Below are positions 1 to 9,223 of a DNA stretch of 64,000 nt, in pieces. Location: positions 60,556 to 124,555 of the forward strand of contig JAQWHM010000002.1 in the NCBI GenBank assembly GCA_029249345.1, written 5' to 3'. This DNA is from UBA10348 sp002469915. Lineage in GTDB: Bacteria > Bacteroidota > Rhodothermia > Rhodothermales > UBA10348. Within the stretch, counting starts at the first letter, position 1. Each line of letters opens with the position of its first letter. Under the pieces are notes generated by a model. The model saw only the letters and a list, made by a program, of their open reading frames with translations. It searched no databases and had not been told where the DNA came from. A program made the position numbers and the translations under genes.

Positions 1-1
1 A

Positions 2-142
2 TCATCAAGCATCAACGACGAACAAGGCTCTATTCGGGCGGACGCTGAATTACCACACCAATCGATACTTGATGAAAGGGATGTTGCGGACCAGACGCCA
101 GAAACCGTTGTTCAAGAGAGAAAGCGAGAAAAGAATAGTTAA
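2..142 (+). CDS. possible C-terminal end of a gene entering from the left
   Basis: The frame is open from the window edge to a TAA at 140-142, giving 46 residues rich in Glu, Asp, Gln and Arg and ending in Glu-Lys-Asn-Ser. I recognise no family. Frame 3 is also open from the edge to about position 188, so the choice of frame is weak, and neither may be coding. The sequence from 143 to 268 holds no clear signal apart from a loose TATCGTTTG near 215, which has one base too many for the Bacteroidota -7 box. Confidence 0.25.
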   Translation, partial: SSSINDEQGSIRADAELPHQSILDERDVADQTPETVVQERKREKNS

Positions 143-268
143 CTATTGCTGCCTCTGTATTGGATTGGCCGTTGCTCATCATGGCTTATAATCACCGCAT
201 AAACTGCTCATGTATCGTTTGGCCTTGAGTGGTATGCTTTTACCTCATTCACTTCAAGAGGCAGTAAT

Positions 269-838
269 ATGTCGAGTCGCTCTGAGAACGTTGGATCACA
301 TCGAAGTAGGTCACTGAGAAAAGCCTATTGGGCGGGAGCCATTATACTTTTGCTCGTACCCTTGATTGCCATGCAGTTCACCGATGAAGTGAATTGGGAT
401 GTAGCCGATTTTGTGATATTCGGTGTTCTTCTTTTCGGTGTAGGTATCACCTATGAGCTAGCAGCTCGAAAAACGGGTAACGCTGCTTTCAAGACCGCCA
501 TCGGCCTCGCCTTATTTGCCGCTTTTTTGCAATTCTGGATGAACGGAGCCGTGGGTATCATTGGATCGGAGGACAACGACGTTAACCTCATGTTTTACGG
601 TGTCTTGCTGATTGCGTTGATTGGTTTTCTAGTCTCACGATTCGATCCCCTCAAGCTAGCTATCGCCATGCGCATCACAGCTGGTGCTCAGGCTCTTGTA
701 TTCGTAATTGCGCTAGTCATGGGGTGGGGTTTTACCGGCCCACTAACGGCCTTTTTCATGGCTATGTGGTTGGGGGCGGCTAGACTATTTCAGAAAGCAG
801 GACGTGACGCGGAACGCGCAAAAATCGCAAGAGATTAG
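269..838 (+). CDS. multi-pass membrane protein of unknown function
   Basis: A 189-residue protein made almost entirely of hydrophobic segments: about five or six membrane spans, at roughly residues 20-37, 46-66, 74-98, 108-125 and 133-175. The N-terminus is short, basic and cytoplasmic in style (Ser/Arg-rich), and the C-terminus is charged (KAGRDAERAKIARD). I do not recognise a family and see no catalytic motif. It ends against the decayed regulator on the opposite strand, whose frame overlaps it by 4 bp. The ATG at 269 is preceded by AGAGGCAGTAAT, which gives a usable ribosome-binding site. Confidence 0.7.
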   Translation: MSSRSENVGSHRSRSLRKAYWAGAIILLLVPLIAMQFTDEVNWDVADFVIFGVLLFGVGITYELAARKTGNAAFKTAIGLALFAAFLQFWMNGAVGIIGSEDNDVNLMFYGVLLIALIGFLVSRFDPLKLAIAMRITAGAQALVFVIALVMGWGFTGPLTAFFMAMWLGAARLFQKAGRDAERAKIARD

Positions 839-1227
839 GCTGAGGCGAGGAGCGAAGGTAATCTGTTATATCGAATCAGCGCTTTTAATGTGAAGGAAAT
901 CTGTTGGAAATGGGCTTTGAGACACTCTAATTCACGTCTAACACAATGCATACTCCGAGGGCTTACCGCGTTGTCCTCGAGCACCTTTCGGATCTCTTTT
1001 ATGCCTTGAGGTAACGCGCTGTCTCTCACAACGACGTCACTAACAACGACGTCACTCCATACCTTGTCAAACAGACGCTCTTTACTGACCAACTGCTCAT
1101 TCTCTTGAATCAAGAGAATGAGCGTAGATAAATACCGGTTGTTCAGATTAACGCGCGATCCGTCCTTCCAAAGTTGACGATCGGATACGTCGAGTAGCTG
1201 CCCGACGAGTGCGGTGAGGTGTATACG
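835..1227 (-). pseudogene. relic of an OmpR/CadC-type winged-helix DNA-binding domain
   Basis: The minus-strand frame is open from 1227 to 835 but has no ATG. It reads like a Trans_reg_C winged helix: an LDVSDRQLWKDG strand region, then LVSKERLFDKVWSDVVVSD, then QGIKEIRKVLEDNAVSPR. After that point the family's usual ETVxxxGYRF wing is replaced by unrelated residues, and there is no sensor or TPR domain. A 15-bp direct repeat at 1028-1056 duplicates the VVVSD/VVVRD residues inside the recognition region. Two stop codons lie just upstream in frame. Missing start, missing C-terminal part and an internal duplication all point to a decayed gene. The homology to the fold is fairly clear by eye. 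Confidence 0.6.
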
Positions 1228-1372
1228 TTATGTTTTTGGGCACGATCACGCAACTCGTACTTCGTGCGGGAGTAGTATTATCTGCGTGAGGAGACATTTG
1301 AAGCGGAGAATAGATGCTTCGAGCAGCTTCTTCTAAAACCGAGTTAGATAGATTTCAACCCTACTAAAATAT

Positions 1373-2110
1373 GTGTTAGCGGCGCTCCTGTTCGTTTCTC
1401 AAACGGGATGGCCTCGTCATGTTTCGGCTCAAGACGTCACTGAACAAAGAACAATCGTGCTATTGCATGGTCTTTCTCGTCGAGCAGGATCGATGAATCG
1501 GATGGAGCAAGCACTCCAGGAAAAAGGCTTTCGGACCTGTAATATTAGCTATCCATCGACTCGTCATAAAATCGAAGTCCTAGCTAAAGATCACGTATTA
1601 CCCGAGATCGAGGCATGTGTAGGTGATCGAGATACCACCCTTGATTTTGTTACCCATTCAATGGGTGGCATCCTTGTGCGGTATCTGGCTGAGCATCAGT
1701 TGGTTAATCCAGTGGGGCGTGTCGTCATGCTGAGCCCGCCGAATCAGGGAAGCGAAGTGGTAGACCGATTAGGCGAAAACTGGTTGTTTAATTTGGTCAA
1801 TGGACCTGCAGGAAAGGAGCTGGGAACGGACGATTCTAGCATGCCTCTGCAATTAGGTCCAGCCGGGTTTGAGCTGGGAGTCATCACGGGAAATAGGACG
1901 ATTAATCTGTTTCTGTCCATGATGATAGATGGAAGTGATGATGGCAAGGTCTCAGTCAAACGCGCAGCGGTTGATGGAATGCAGGACATGATTGTCTTGC
2001 CCACCGCACATCCATTCATCATGAAGAATCGGCGCTCCATCTCTCAGACTCTTTATTTCCTCGAGAATGGCGTCTTTCAGCGCACTCTCAGTCTGGGTGC
2101 TTCGCAATGA
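1373..2110 (+). CDS. exported alpha/beta hydrolase (lipase/esterase-like)
   Basis: A 245-residue alpha/beta-hydrolase. The first 20 residues look like a signal peptide ending VSA-Q, so the product should act outside the cytoplasm. The oxyanion motif LLHGLS is at 30-35, the nucleophile elbow THSMGG puts Ser at 96, an Asp lies in the DGSDDGKVSV stretch at about 186-190, and the His is in TAHPF at 213. The HSMGG elbow and the Asp-Gly-Lys-Val segment are usual for triacylglycerol lipase or acyl-esterase relatives. The start is GTG at 1373, and a stop at 1349-1351 rules out anything much longer. The n-region of the signal is short and lacks a Lys/Arg, so the true start remains uncertain. Confidence 0.75.
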   Translation: MLAALLFVSQTGWPRHVSAQDVTEQRTIVLLHGLSRRAGSMNRMEQALQEKGFRTCNISYPSTRHKIEVLAKDHVLPEIEACVGDRDTTLDFVTHSMGGILVRYLAEHQLVNPVGRVVMLSPPNQGSEVVDRLGENWLFNLVNGPAGKELGTDDSSMPLQLGPAGFELGVITGNRTINLFLSMMIDGSDDGKVSVKRAAVDGMQDMIVLPTAHPFIMKNRRSISQTLYFLENGVFQRTLSLGASQ

Positions 2111-2188
2111 AAAAGGGATAAGAGCGCCAATAATCGCAAGCTAACCGAGCACATAGCGCACGTCTCGATACGTGAGGCACAATCAAGC

Positions 2189-3268
2189 ATGGACAAAATC
2201 GTGAAAAAAGTCTTCGTTTCGGGTTGTTATGATGCTTTGCATGGTGGGCATGTGGAGTTTTTTAGACAGGCAAAAGCTCTAGGAGATCATCTAACGGTCT
2301 GCGTTCCAAGTGATGACGTGTTGCTAATGTATAAAAAGCGTCTTCCTTGGATTCCGCTAGATCACAAGATGAGTATTTTGAGTGCACTCGAACCCGTGGA
2401 TGAAGTGATCGTGGGGAGTGATCCCGATCCCGCACTCAATTTTAGAACTGAGTTCTCACGCATCAAACCTGCAATTCTGGCCGTTACGCAAGACGATCAG
2501 TATGAGGACGTAAAACGCACGTTGTGTGCCGAAGTGGGCGCTTCCTATGTAAGCCTTCCAAAAAGTCTAGGTTACGAACCGGTTTCGACGACCGAGATTC
2601 GAAATAAGGTTTCAGCCGTGACTGAAGCCCCCTTAAGGGTCGATTTTGCCGGAGGATGGTTGGATGTACCACGGTTTTCCAGAGAAGGCGCGTACATCGT
2701 AAACTGTTCGATCACCCCGAAAGTTAGCCTGAGCAATTGGCCCTACGAACAGCGATCAGGAGTAGGGGGATCCGGAGCTTGGGCGCTTCTTCAAGGGAAA
2801 GACGCCGTTTCGGCCGAACTGGGTAATCTTGTAGGTTGGCAGGATCCGGCCGTAATCATGGAAACAGGATTATGCGTCTGGAGGTCGGGACCGAAGCCCA
2901 TCCTAGATTTGAAAGTGAATCCGGATTTCCTTCAAGGTAAAATGGCGCTTTTCTGGACAGGCGTGCAGCATGAAACCCGAGAACTGGCCAACATGGAGAG
3001 GGATTATGACCTGTTGGTTAAGGGTGCAGCAATCGGTAGGCGAGCTGTTCTATCTCAAGACCTGAACCTATTAGCAGAAGCTGTTAATCTGACTCACGAG
3101 GTCCAGTTAAAGGAAGGCATGGATCCGTTGCCGTCTTTTGGAGAGGTGGCCAAGAAATACTGCGGAAGTGGCCACGGAGGATATGCCGTGTACCTTTTTG
3201 ACCACCAACGTCCTGAAGGGACCAACTGGATGGCTATTGAGCCCTATTTAGGGCAATTCCCGAGTTAG
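2189..3268 (+). CDS. fused HxGH nucleotidyltransferase and GHMP-family sugar kinase
   Basis: A 359-residue protein with two domains. Residues 6-142 are a cytidylyl/adenylyl-transferase of the RfaE-C/TagD type: CYDALHGGHVEFF with the HGGH site at 18-21, and the STTEIR nucleotide-binding motif at 133-138. Residues 146-359 resemble the GHMP kinases that phosphorylate heptose or fucose: PLRVDFAGGWLDVP at 148-161, a Gly/Ser loop SGVGGSGA at 190-197 in place of the usual GLGSSSA, and CGSGHGG at 325-331 in place of CGAGGGG. A nucleotidyltransferase joined to a sugar kinase suggests phosphorylation and NDP-activation of a sugar for surface glycan synthesis. The C-terminal half is shorter than a full GHMP kinase and its ATP loop is unusual, so kinase activity is uncertain. 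Confidence 0.7.
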   Translation: MDKIVKKVFVSGCYDALHGGHVEFFRQAKALGDHLTVCVPSDDVLLMYKKRLPWIPLDHKMSILSALEPVDEVIVGSDPDPALNFRTEFSRIKPAILAVTQDDQYEDVKRTLCAEVGASYVSLPKSLGYEPVSTTEIRNKVSAVTEAPLRVDFAGGWLDVPRFSREGAYIVNCSITPKVSLSNWPYEQRSGVGGSGAWALLQGKDAVSAELGNLVGWQDPAVIMETGLCVWRSGPKPILDLKVNPDFLQGKMALFWTGVQHETRELANMERDYDLLVKGAAIGRRAVLSQDLNLLAEAVNLTHEVQLKEGMDPLPSFGEVAKKYCGSGHGGYAVYLFDHQRPEGTNWMAIEPYLGQFPS

Positions 3269-3474
3269 AAGTGACAACTCTTGGGTTCGAGCTCGGGATG
3301 GGTAAGTTGCGTGAAACGAAGTCGTGAAAAGGAGCTCAATCCTCACGTCTTGTTTCTGAAAACAGAGAAGATTGGGTTTGATTCGTTTCAGGGTAGTAGA
3401 GGGTTGCTGGGTCGGTATTATTTTGACTGCCGATAGCGTGTAAGATGGACCATACACCAGATAGGGTGTCTGCA

Positions 3475-5496
3475 ATGAAGACGAATCGATTGGGCAAAAT
3501 GTTAGCCATTCCGGCGTTTTTGCTGTCACTGATCTTTTTTGCTCGTCTTGGCCATGCCCAAGCAGCGGAAGGGTTTTACCACACTAGTAATGGGATAGTA
3601 GTAGACGGAAATGGCGATAAAGCCATGATGCGCGGAGTTGGATTGGGTGGTTGGCTCATGCCAGAAGGCTACATGATCCACTTTCCAGGTTCAGGTGCAT
3701 TGAGGGATATGAATCAACGCATCGTCGATTTAATTGGCGAAGAGGATGCCGCCTATTTCTGGGCCTTGTATCGGGCTCATTATGTGCGAGAGAAGGACGT
3801 CAAGATGCTGGCAGAATGGGGCTATGATCACGTGCGTCTTCCATTCCATTACAATGTCATTTATGACATAGAGACCCGATCCTTTAAGGAAGAAGGTTTT
3901 GCTTTGTTTGACACGTTTTTGTCATGGTGTAAAACCTATGGGCTGGACGTGGTATTAGATCTTCACGCAACGCCTGGGGCTCAAAATTCCGGACCGATTT
4001 CAGACAGTGATGGACAGGCACGGCTATGGACAGAACCCGTCCCTTACCAAGACATGACTGTCGAAATATGGGAAGAAATTGCGCGTCGGTATGTTAATGA
4101 ACCAGCTATTATTGGATACGACTTGATCAATGAGCCCGTTACACCGGACGAACAATTGGTCAACGGTCAGCAAGATCTCAGGAACTTGTATGGAAGATTG
4201 AGAGACGCGATTCGACTTATTGATCCCAATCACATCCTGTTTATAGAAGGAAATTATTACGCTACCCATTTTTACTTGCTGGATCCAGCCTTTGATGACA
4301 ACATGGTGTATGCCTTCCATAAGTACTGGAATGCCCCAAATGTGGGCACTATTCAGTATTTATTGGATTTGAGAGCCAACACGGGAGTACCCCTTTGGCT
4401 CGGCGAGACGGGCGAAAACAGCAATTCGTGGTTTTTTGCCGTGTCTAGATTAGCAGAGGCCAACGATATTGGTTGGAATTGGTGGACGCACAAGAAAATT
4501 GACTCGGTTACGTCACCTCTATCGACTCCATTGTTAAAGGAATACCGGGCCGTATTAGACTATTTCGATGGAAGAGCACCAAAGCCTTCGGTTGACTTTG
4601 CGAAAGAAGCACTCTTTGCTCAGGCTTTAGCCTTACATATTGATCAGGCTACCTTGCAGCAAGGAGTTTTGGCGAGTCTCTTCAACGACAACTTTGGTAC
4701 TGAGCGGGCCCCGTACAAGAATCATGTTGTCCCAGGAAGTATCAATGCGGTGGATTACGATCTAGGAAATCAGGGTGTCACGTATTCCGATGTAGATATT
4801 TGGAGAGTCGATGGCTCACCGGGGGGCGGAAATACGGGAGGAAAGTACCGTAATGACGGAGTGGACATAGAGGCTTCGACGGATCCTGAAGGGTTTGAAT
4901 ACAATGTAGGATGGCTCTCTCCATTCGAGTGGATGGAGTATACGTTTGACGTGACCATCTCCGGTACGTACAGTTTGGAGACGAGGGTCGCCAGCCAGTC
5001 AGGAGGGGGGAATTTGGAGATGATGGTGGACGGCCAGCGGATTGCTAGCCTGTCCGTTCCGCAGACGGGGGATTGGCAGTCCTGGACTTCCGTACATGCC
5101 GGCGGAATAATGCTCACGCAGGGCAGACATGTTCTACGAGTTTATGTTGGTAGAAAAGGGAGTTACAACCTCAACAGAATGACTTTTACCCTCGTCGAGG
5201 CGACGGATGTTGAACCTGTTTCTGGCCCCCAGATTGGATTTGAGTTGCAGGATGTGTACCCAAATCCTTCTCGGTTGGGTTTTCAAGTTGAACTGGAAAT
5301 GGGTAAGGGGGGGCAAGTAGATGTTCAATTGTTTGACACCCTTGGGAAAAAAGTGGCGGTCCTTTATTCTGGTTTTCTGCTGCCTGGCAGCCATCAGTTT
5401 TCACAGAATACCCAGCACCTTAAGCCTGGTTTGTATTTCGTCTCTGCAACCTCGCTTTCAGAGTTGCACTCCGCACCTGTGATGATACTTCACTAA
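3475..5496 (+). CDS. secreted GH5 beta-glucanase with CBM6 and type IX sorting domain
   Basis: The frame opens at 3445, but the ATG at 3475 starts a good signal peptide (MKTNRLGKMLAIPAFLL, ending near GHAQA at residue 30), so I use it; the protein is 673 residues. Residues about 40-380 are a GH5 barrel: RGVGLGGWLMPEG, LDLHATPGAQN, acid/base Glu220 in LINEP and nucleophile Glu311 in LWLGETGEN. The GGWL and DLHATPGAQN signatures resemble exo-beta-1,3-glucanases. Residues about 395-575 look like a CBM6 carbohydrate-binding module. The last 80 residues (DVYPNPS, then LKPGLYFV) are a type IX secretion sorting domain, so the enzyme is probably surface-bound or released. The arylsulfotransferase-like gene follows 20 bp later, likely in one operon. 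Confidence 0.85.
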   Translation: MKTNRLGKMLAIPAFLLSLIFFARLGHAQAAEGFYHTSNGIVVDGNGDKAMMRGVGLGGWLMPEGYMIHFPGSGALRDMNQRIVDLIGEEDAAYFWALYRAHYVREKDVKMLAEWGYDHVRLPFHYNVIYDIETRSFKEEGFALFDTFLSWCKTYGLDVVLDLHATPGAQNSGPISDSDGQARLWTEPVPYQDMTVEIWEEIARRYVNEPAIIGYDLINEPVTPDEQLVNGQQDLRNLYGRLRDAIRLIDPNHILFIEGNYYATHFYLLDPAFDDNMVYAFHKYWNAPNVGTIQYLLDLRANTGVPLWLGETGENSNSWFFAVSRLAEANDIGWNWWTHKKIDSVTSPLSTPLLKEYRAVLDYFDGRAPKPSVDFAKEALFAQALALHIDQATLQQGVLASLFNDNFGTERAPYKNHVVPGSINAVDYDLGNQGVTYSDVDIWRVDGSPGGGNTGGKYRNDGVDIEASTDPEGFEYNVGWLSPFEWMEYTFDVTISGTYSLETRVASQSGGGNLEMMVDGQRIASLSVPQTGDWQSWTSVHAGGIMLTQGRHVLRVYVGRKGSYNLNRMTFTLVEATDVEPVSGPQIGFELQDVYPNPSRLGFQVELEMGKGGQVDVQLFDTLGKKVAVLYSGFLLPGSHQFSQNTQHLKPGLYFVSATSLSELHSAPVMILH

Positions 5497-5516
5497 GGAA
5501 AAGAGGATCAATTAAC

Positions 5517-7085
5517 ATGTCTCATCGACGCAGTATCTCGCTCCGTTGTTTTATCGCTCTTTTTGTAGTTGCCTTGCTGACGGGATGTGATTCCCAGTCT
5601 CTTGACACTGAGATTCAGCTGACGGTGGATGAACTGGTTTCGGGGCTCGTTACCGAGCAAAACCCGTCTGGGTATGCCCCTCTGACGGCAGAAGTCTCTT
5701 TTAACGTGACTCAGCCCATTCATGTCGACATGATTATGACAGGCCAAAATGGTGGAAAAAACCTCGTCACTCGATTTTATAATATCTCCGACAGTGTAAC
5801 GCTTCCCATTCTTGGGTTATATCCCGAGTCTACGAACGAGGTTGTTCTGCGTTTTATAACGGCAGGAGAGCAAGTGATAGGCGACTTACCCGTTTCAATT
5901 GATACGCCGGTTTTGTGGGCGGACCTTCCTCAGATTGATATTAACGTGATTCAGGAGTCGCGCATTAAACCGGGAATGAATCTAGTCAGCTATTTTGGTC
6001 ATAACAGCTCATTCGCTCCTCAAAAGCCGTTCATTTTTGATTCCGAAGGGGTAATTCGCTGGTACCTGGATTTTACAGATCATCCCTCCTTGTCCTCTTT
6101 GTTCTTCGATAATGGGGTTGAGCGACTGGCAAACGGGAATCTGTTTTTTGGAGATCGGCCACATGGACGTATTGTGGAAGTGGATATGTTAGGCAACATT
6201 GTACAGACGTGGCCGATGCCGGGATACGAGTTTCACCATCACGTACTCGAAAAGCCAAATGGTAATTTTCTGGTTACCGTGGATAAGCAAGGTGAGCCTA
6301 CGGTAGAAGATTACATCATAGAAATTGACCGTATTTCTGGAGCTACGATTCGAGAATGGAATCTCAAGGAGTCACTGGACTATGCACGTCGAGAATGGCC
6401 AACTAATTTTGGAGATCAGAATGTAGATTGGTTTCATGCTAATGGACTTGCTTACGATCCACTCGATGACACCATCATTGTTTCTGGACGAACGCAAGGG
6501 ACGGTCAAGCTTACGAATACCAATGAAGTGGTCTGGATTTTGGCGCCGCATCGGGGTTGGGGTACCGCTGGGGATGGTGCAAATCTTTCGTTTAAGTTGC
6601 TGTCTCCGTTAGATAAAAACGGTGCCTTGATTCGAGATCCTTTAGTTGTAGACGGCACGTCCAATCATGCTGATTTCGAATGGGCTTGGTATCAGCACGC
6701 TCCTGAAATCATGCCGGACGGTAGTCTTCTTTTATTTGATAATGGGGATAACCGTAACTACGGCGTGTCAGAGCTTTATAGTCGCGCAGTACACTACGTA
6801 ATAGACCAGCAGGCTATGACGGTGCAACAGCGCTGGCAATATGGTAAAGAGCGGGGGGCAGATGGTTTCTCGAGAATTGTTTCAGATGTCGATTATCATA
6901 TCGAAGAAAACAACGTGGTCTTTATGCCCGGAGCAGTGGGAAGGGAGGCTATTCCATATGGAAAGGTGGTAGAAATTGATTATTCCTCAAGGAATGTCGT
7001 GTTTGAAGCGACCATAACGGCTCCCATCGCCCAATGGGGGATTACCTTTCACCGCGTTGAGCGGATATCGCTCTATCCCAATTAG
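5517..7085 (+). CDS. arylsulfotransferase (ASST-like) lipoprotein
   Basis: A 522-residue protein with a lipobox at LLTGC (Cys24), so it is a lipoprotein outside the inner membrane. The body is a repetitive beta-propeller of the arylsulfotransferase (AssT) type: strands such as GRIVEVDMLGNIVQTW, the His-rich EFHHHVLEKPNGN, DWFHANGLAYDP, VWILAPHRGWG and FDNGDNRNYG. ASST enzymes move sulfate between phenols with a catalytic His; the FHHHV and WFHANG histidines are candidates, though I cannot align them exactly. It follows the GH5 gene by 20 bp. Its substrate in this setting is unknown, and it could also be a binding protein that only keeps the fold. Confidence 0.78.
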   Translation: MSHRRSISLRCFIALFVVALLTGCDSQSLDTEIQLTVDELVSGLVTEQNPSGYAPLTAEVSFNVTQPIHVDMIMTGQNGGKNLVTRFYNISDSVTLPILGLYPESTNEVVLRFITAGEQVIGDLPVSIDTPVLWADLPQIDINVIQESRIKPGMNLVSYFGHNSSFAPQKPFIFDSEGVIRWYLDFTDHPSLSSLFFDNGVERLANGNLFFGDRPHGRIVEVDMLGNIVQTWPMPGYEFHHHVLEKPNGNFLVTVDKQGEPTVEDYIIEIDRISGATIREWNLKESLDYARREWPTNFGDQNVDWFHANGLAYDPLDDTIIVSGRTQGTVKLTNTNEVVWILAPHRGWGTAGDGANLSFKLLSPLDKNGALIRDPLVVDGTSNHADFEWAWYQHAPEIMPDGSLLLFDNGDNRNYGVSELYSRAVHYVIDQQAMTVQQRWQYGKERGADGFSRIVSDVDYHIEENNVVFMPGAVGREAIPYGKVVEIDYSSRNVVFEATITAPIAQWGITFHRVERISLYPN

Positions 7086-7091
7086 AAGAGA

Positions 7092-7132
7092 CTAAAAATA
7101 AGCGGGGCGGTCGGCGATGCCGACCGCCCCGC
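7092..7132 (-). terminator. intrinsic terminator between convergent genes
   Basis: A perfect 13-bp GC-rich stem (7102-7114 with 7120-7132) closes a 5-base loop. On the minus strand the stem is followed by a T-rich run (complement of 7093-7100), so it best serves the GH3 gene. The plus strand lacks a T tract after the hairpin, but it may still slow transcription coming from the ASST gene. Confidence 0.8.
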
Positions 7133-7163
7133 ATTAGTAGAAACCACTACGAACGCAACCGAT

Positions 7164-9020
7164 TTAGAAGGTCAGTCCAAATCCGAATGGGAAGAGCGGG
7201 TCGTAGTTTTCATCCCCAACGTTGATTGGGTTCTGAGCCGCCGTTCTTGGCCATGTAAAGGAGAGCTTGCCGGTCGGGGCATAGTCTCCGAATAGCACAT
7301 CCGTCATACCATCACCCTCAGAGCCGGGCAGCCACGCTGCGATGAATGCCTGACTGGCATCCATAACGTCATTGACGATCATGGGGCGGCCAGAGAACAG
7401 CAGGGTGACCATTGGCTTGCCGGAAGCGGCAGCGTTGTTAAAAGCGGCCTGATTGGGAGCATCCAATACTAGATTGGAGTCATCACCAAAAAACTCCGCA
7501 TATGGCTTTTCACCAACTACTAGGACGATAACGTCAGCATCTTCGCCACCCGTTCCATCTGCAGAATAGGTGACCATGGTTTCGGCTGAAACGGAAGCCT
7601 GGATGGCCTCTAGAACGGTTGTGCCTTCAGTGACGTCGCCGAGCTCGCCTTGCCATTCAATGGTCCAGCCGCCGCTTTGCATACCAATATCGTCAGCACC
7701 AGGGCCCGTAACATGGATATGTGATACTGATTTAGAGAGGGGAAGTGTTGCCTCTTCGTTTTTCAGTACTACCATGGATTCACGTACACTTTGTCTTCCA
7801 ACAGCCCGGTGCTCATCGGATCCGAAAGAATCTTCTAGACTCCGGTCGGCTGCAAATGTGTAATCTTTTTCGAAGAGTCCCATTGCAAATTTAACGCGCA
7901 GTATGCGTCGAACGGCGTCATCGATGCGTTCCATTGGGATTCCACCTTCTTCGGCCAGCTCTTTTAGCGTGTTGAAGAAGAGCTCGTAGCGTTCCGGAAC
8001 CATAACCATGTCCATTCCGGCATTGATCGATGTCTGAACATCACTTTTGTAGTCGCCCGGAAGCGCATCAATGGCGGCGTAATCGGAGATTAGAAAGCCT
8101 TCAAATCCCATTTCTTCTTTCAGGATTTCTGTGAGAAGACGGTAGCTTCCAGAGCTCAAGACGCCGTTCCAACTGCTGTAGGAAGGCATGATGGTTCCAA
8201 CTCCGGCATTAACAGCCGTGACATAACCTTCCATGTGGACGCGACGAATTTCCTCTTCGCTCATGGGCACGTCTCCACGATCCAGTGGGTAGCGCGATCC
8301 GTCTTCAGCGTACATACCTGTTCCGTACACCGTTCCACCGTCCCCAATAAAGTGCTTGGCGCAAGCCAACACACGTAGAGGGTCGGTCAGGTCAACTCCT
8401 TGAAGTCCTTTTACAGCAGCCAATCCTAGTTCAGCAACGAGCATGGGTTCTTCGGCGAAACCTTCGTAGGTGCGACCCCAGCGATCATCTCGTGGAACAG
8501 CCACACAAGGGGCAAATGTCCAATTAATGCCTGTGGCACGTACTTCTTTGGCCGTAATGCGAGAAATCTCTTCTACCAGATCGGCATTGCGCGTCGCACC
8601 AAGGCCGATATTATGAGGGAAAATAACGGCTCCAATGACATTGGAATGTCCGTGTACGGCATCCACACCGTAGAGAAGGGGAATCTGAAGACGTGTCTTC
8701 ATGGCCTCAGACTGATAGTCCTCGTACATGGCGCGCCAGTCCTGAAGGCTGTTGGTAACAGGGTCAGATCCCCCACCACTCAATAAAGAACCCATGAGGT
8801 AGTCAGAGATATCGCTTTTCGTAGCCAAGAAATCTTGATCGACCTGAGTCATCTGCCCGACCTTTTCTTCCAAGGTCATTTTCGAGAGTAGCGTATCTAC
8901 TCTGGCGTCGGCATCAAGAAAGAGCTGCTGTCCAGGCAACTCAGTCTCGGTTTGGACATCTGTATTTGTCGCACAGGCGGACAAGGTTAATAAAGAAAGG
9001 ATCAGGATATATGTTTTCAT
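7164..9020 (-). CDS. GH3 beta-glucosidase lipoprotein
   Basis: A 618-residue glycoside hydrolase family 3 enzyme with a lipobox at LSAC (Cys16), so it is likely tethered to a membrane facing the periplasm. Landmarks of the N-terminal barrel are GVDAVHGHSN (119-128), PRDDRWGRTYEGF (176-188), KHFIGDGG (222-229) and the nucleophile Asp313 in FLISDYAAID. The C-terminal sandwich (about 400-618) includes HVTGPGADDIGMQSGGWT, usual for exo-beta-glucosidases. It would release glucose from short beta-glucans made by the GH5 enzyme on the other strand. It follows the symporter and NTF2-like genes on the same strand after a 203-bp gap, which may hold its own promoter. Confidence 0.9.
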   Translation of the reverse strand: MKTYILILSLLTLSACATNTDVQTETELPGQQLFLDADARVDTLLSKMTLEEKVGQMTQVDQDFLATKSDISDYLMGSLLSGGGSDPVTNSLQDWRAMYEDYQSEAMKTRLQIPLLYGVDAVHGHSNVIGAVIFPHNIGLGATRNADLVEEISRITAKEVRATGINWTFAPCVAVPRDDRWGRTYEGFAEEPMLVAELGLAAVKGLQGVDLTDPLRVLACAKHFIGDGGTVYGTGMYAEDGSRYPLDRGDVPMSEEEIRRVHMEGYVTAVNAGVGTIMPSYSSWNGVLSSGSYRLLTEILKEEMGFEGFLISDYAAIDALPGDYKSDVQTSINAGMDMVMVPERYELFFNTLKELAEEGGIPMERIDDAVRRILRVKFAMGLFEKDYTFAADRSLEDSFGSDEHRAVGRQSVRESMVVLKNEEATLPLSKSVSHIHVTGPGADDIGMQSGGWTIEWQGELGDVTEGTTVLEAIQASVSAETMVTYSADGTGGEDADVIVLVVGEKPYAEFFGDDSNLVLDAPNQAAFNNAAASGKPMVTLLFSGRPMIVNDVMDASQAFIAAWLPGSEGDGMTDVLFGDYAPTGKLSFTWPRTAAQNPINVGDENYDPLFPFGFGLTF

Positions 9021-9223
9021 TTACACTGACAGGTCAATTGTGCACGGAATATTGCGGTTAGATACAGTCTGTAAAACCGCCTAAAACACCAAAAAAACCA
9101 TGAAAAGGTTTTCATAAATAGAATTCAATATAAGCCCATCGGGTCAATTGCCCTTTTGCTTTTTCGTAAAGATTCAGAAAAAGAAAATCGTGGGAGAAGT
9201 CACAAGGCCCACCTGCAAAAGAC

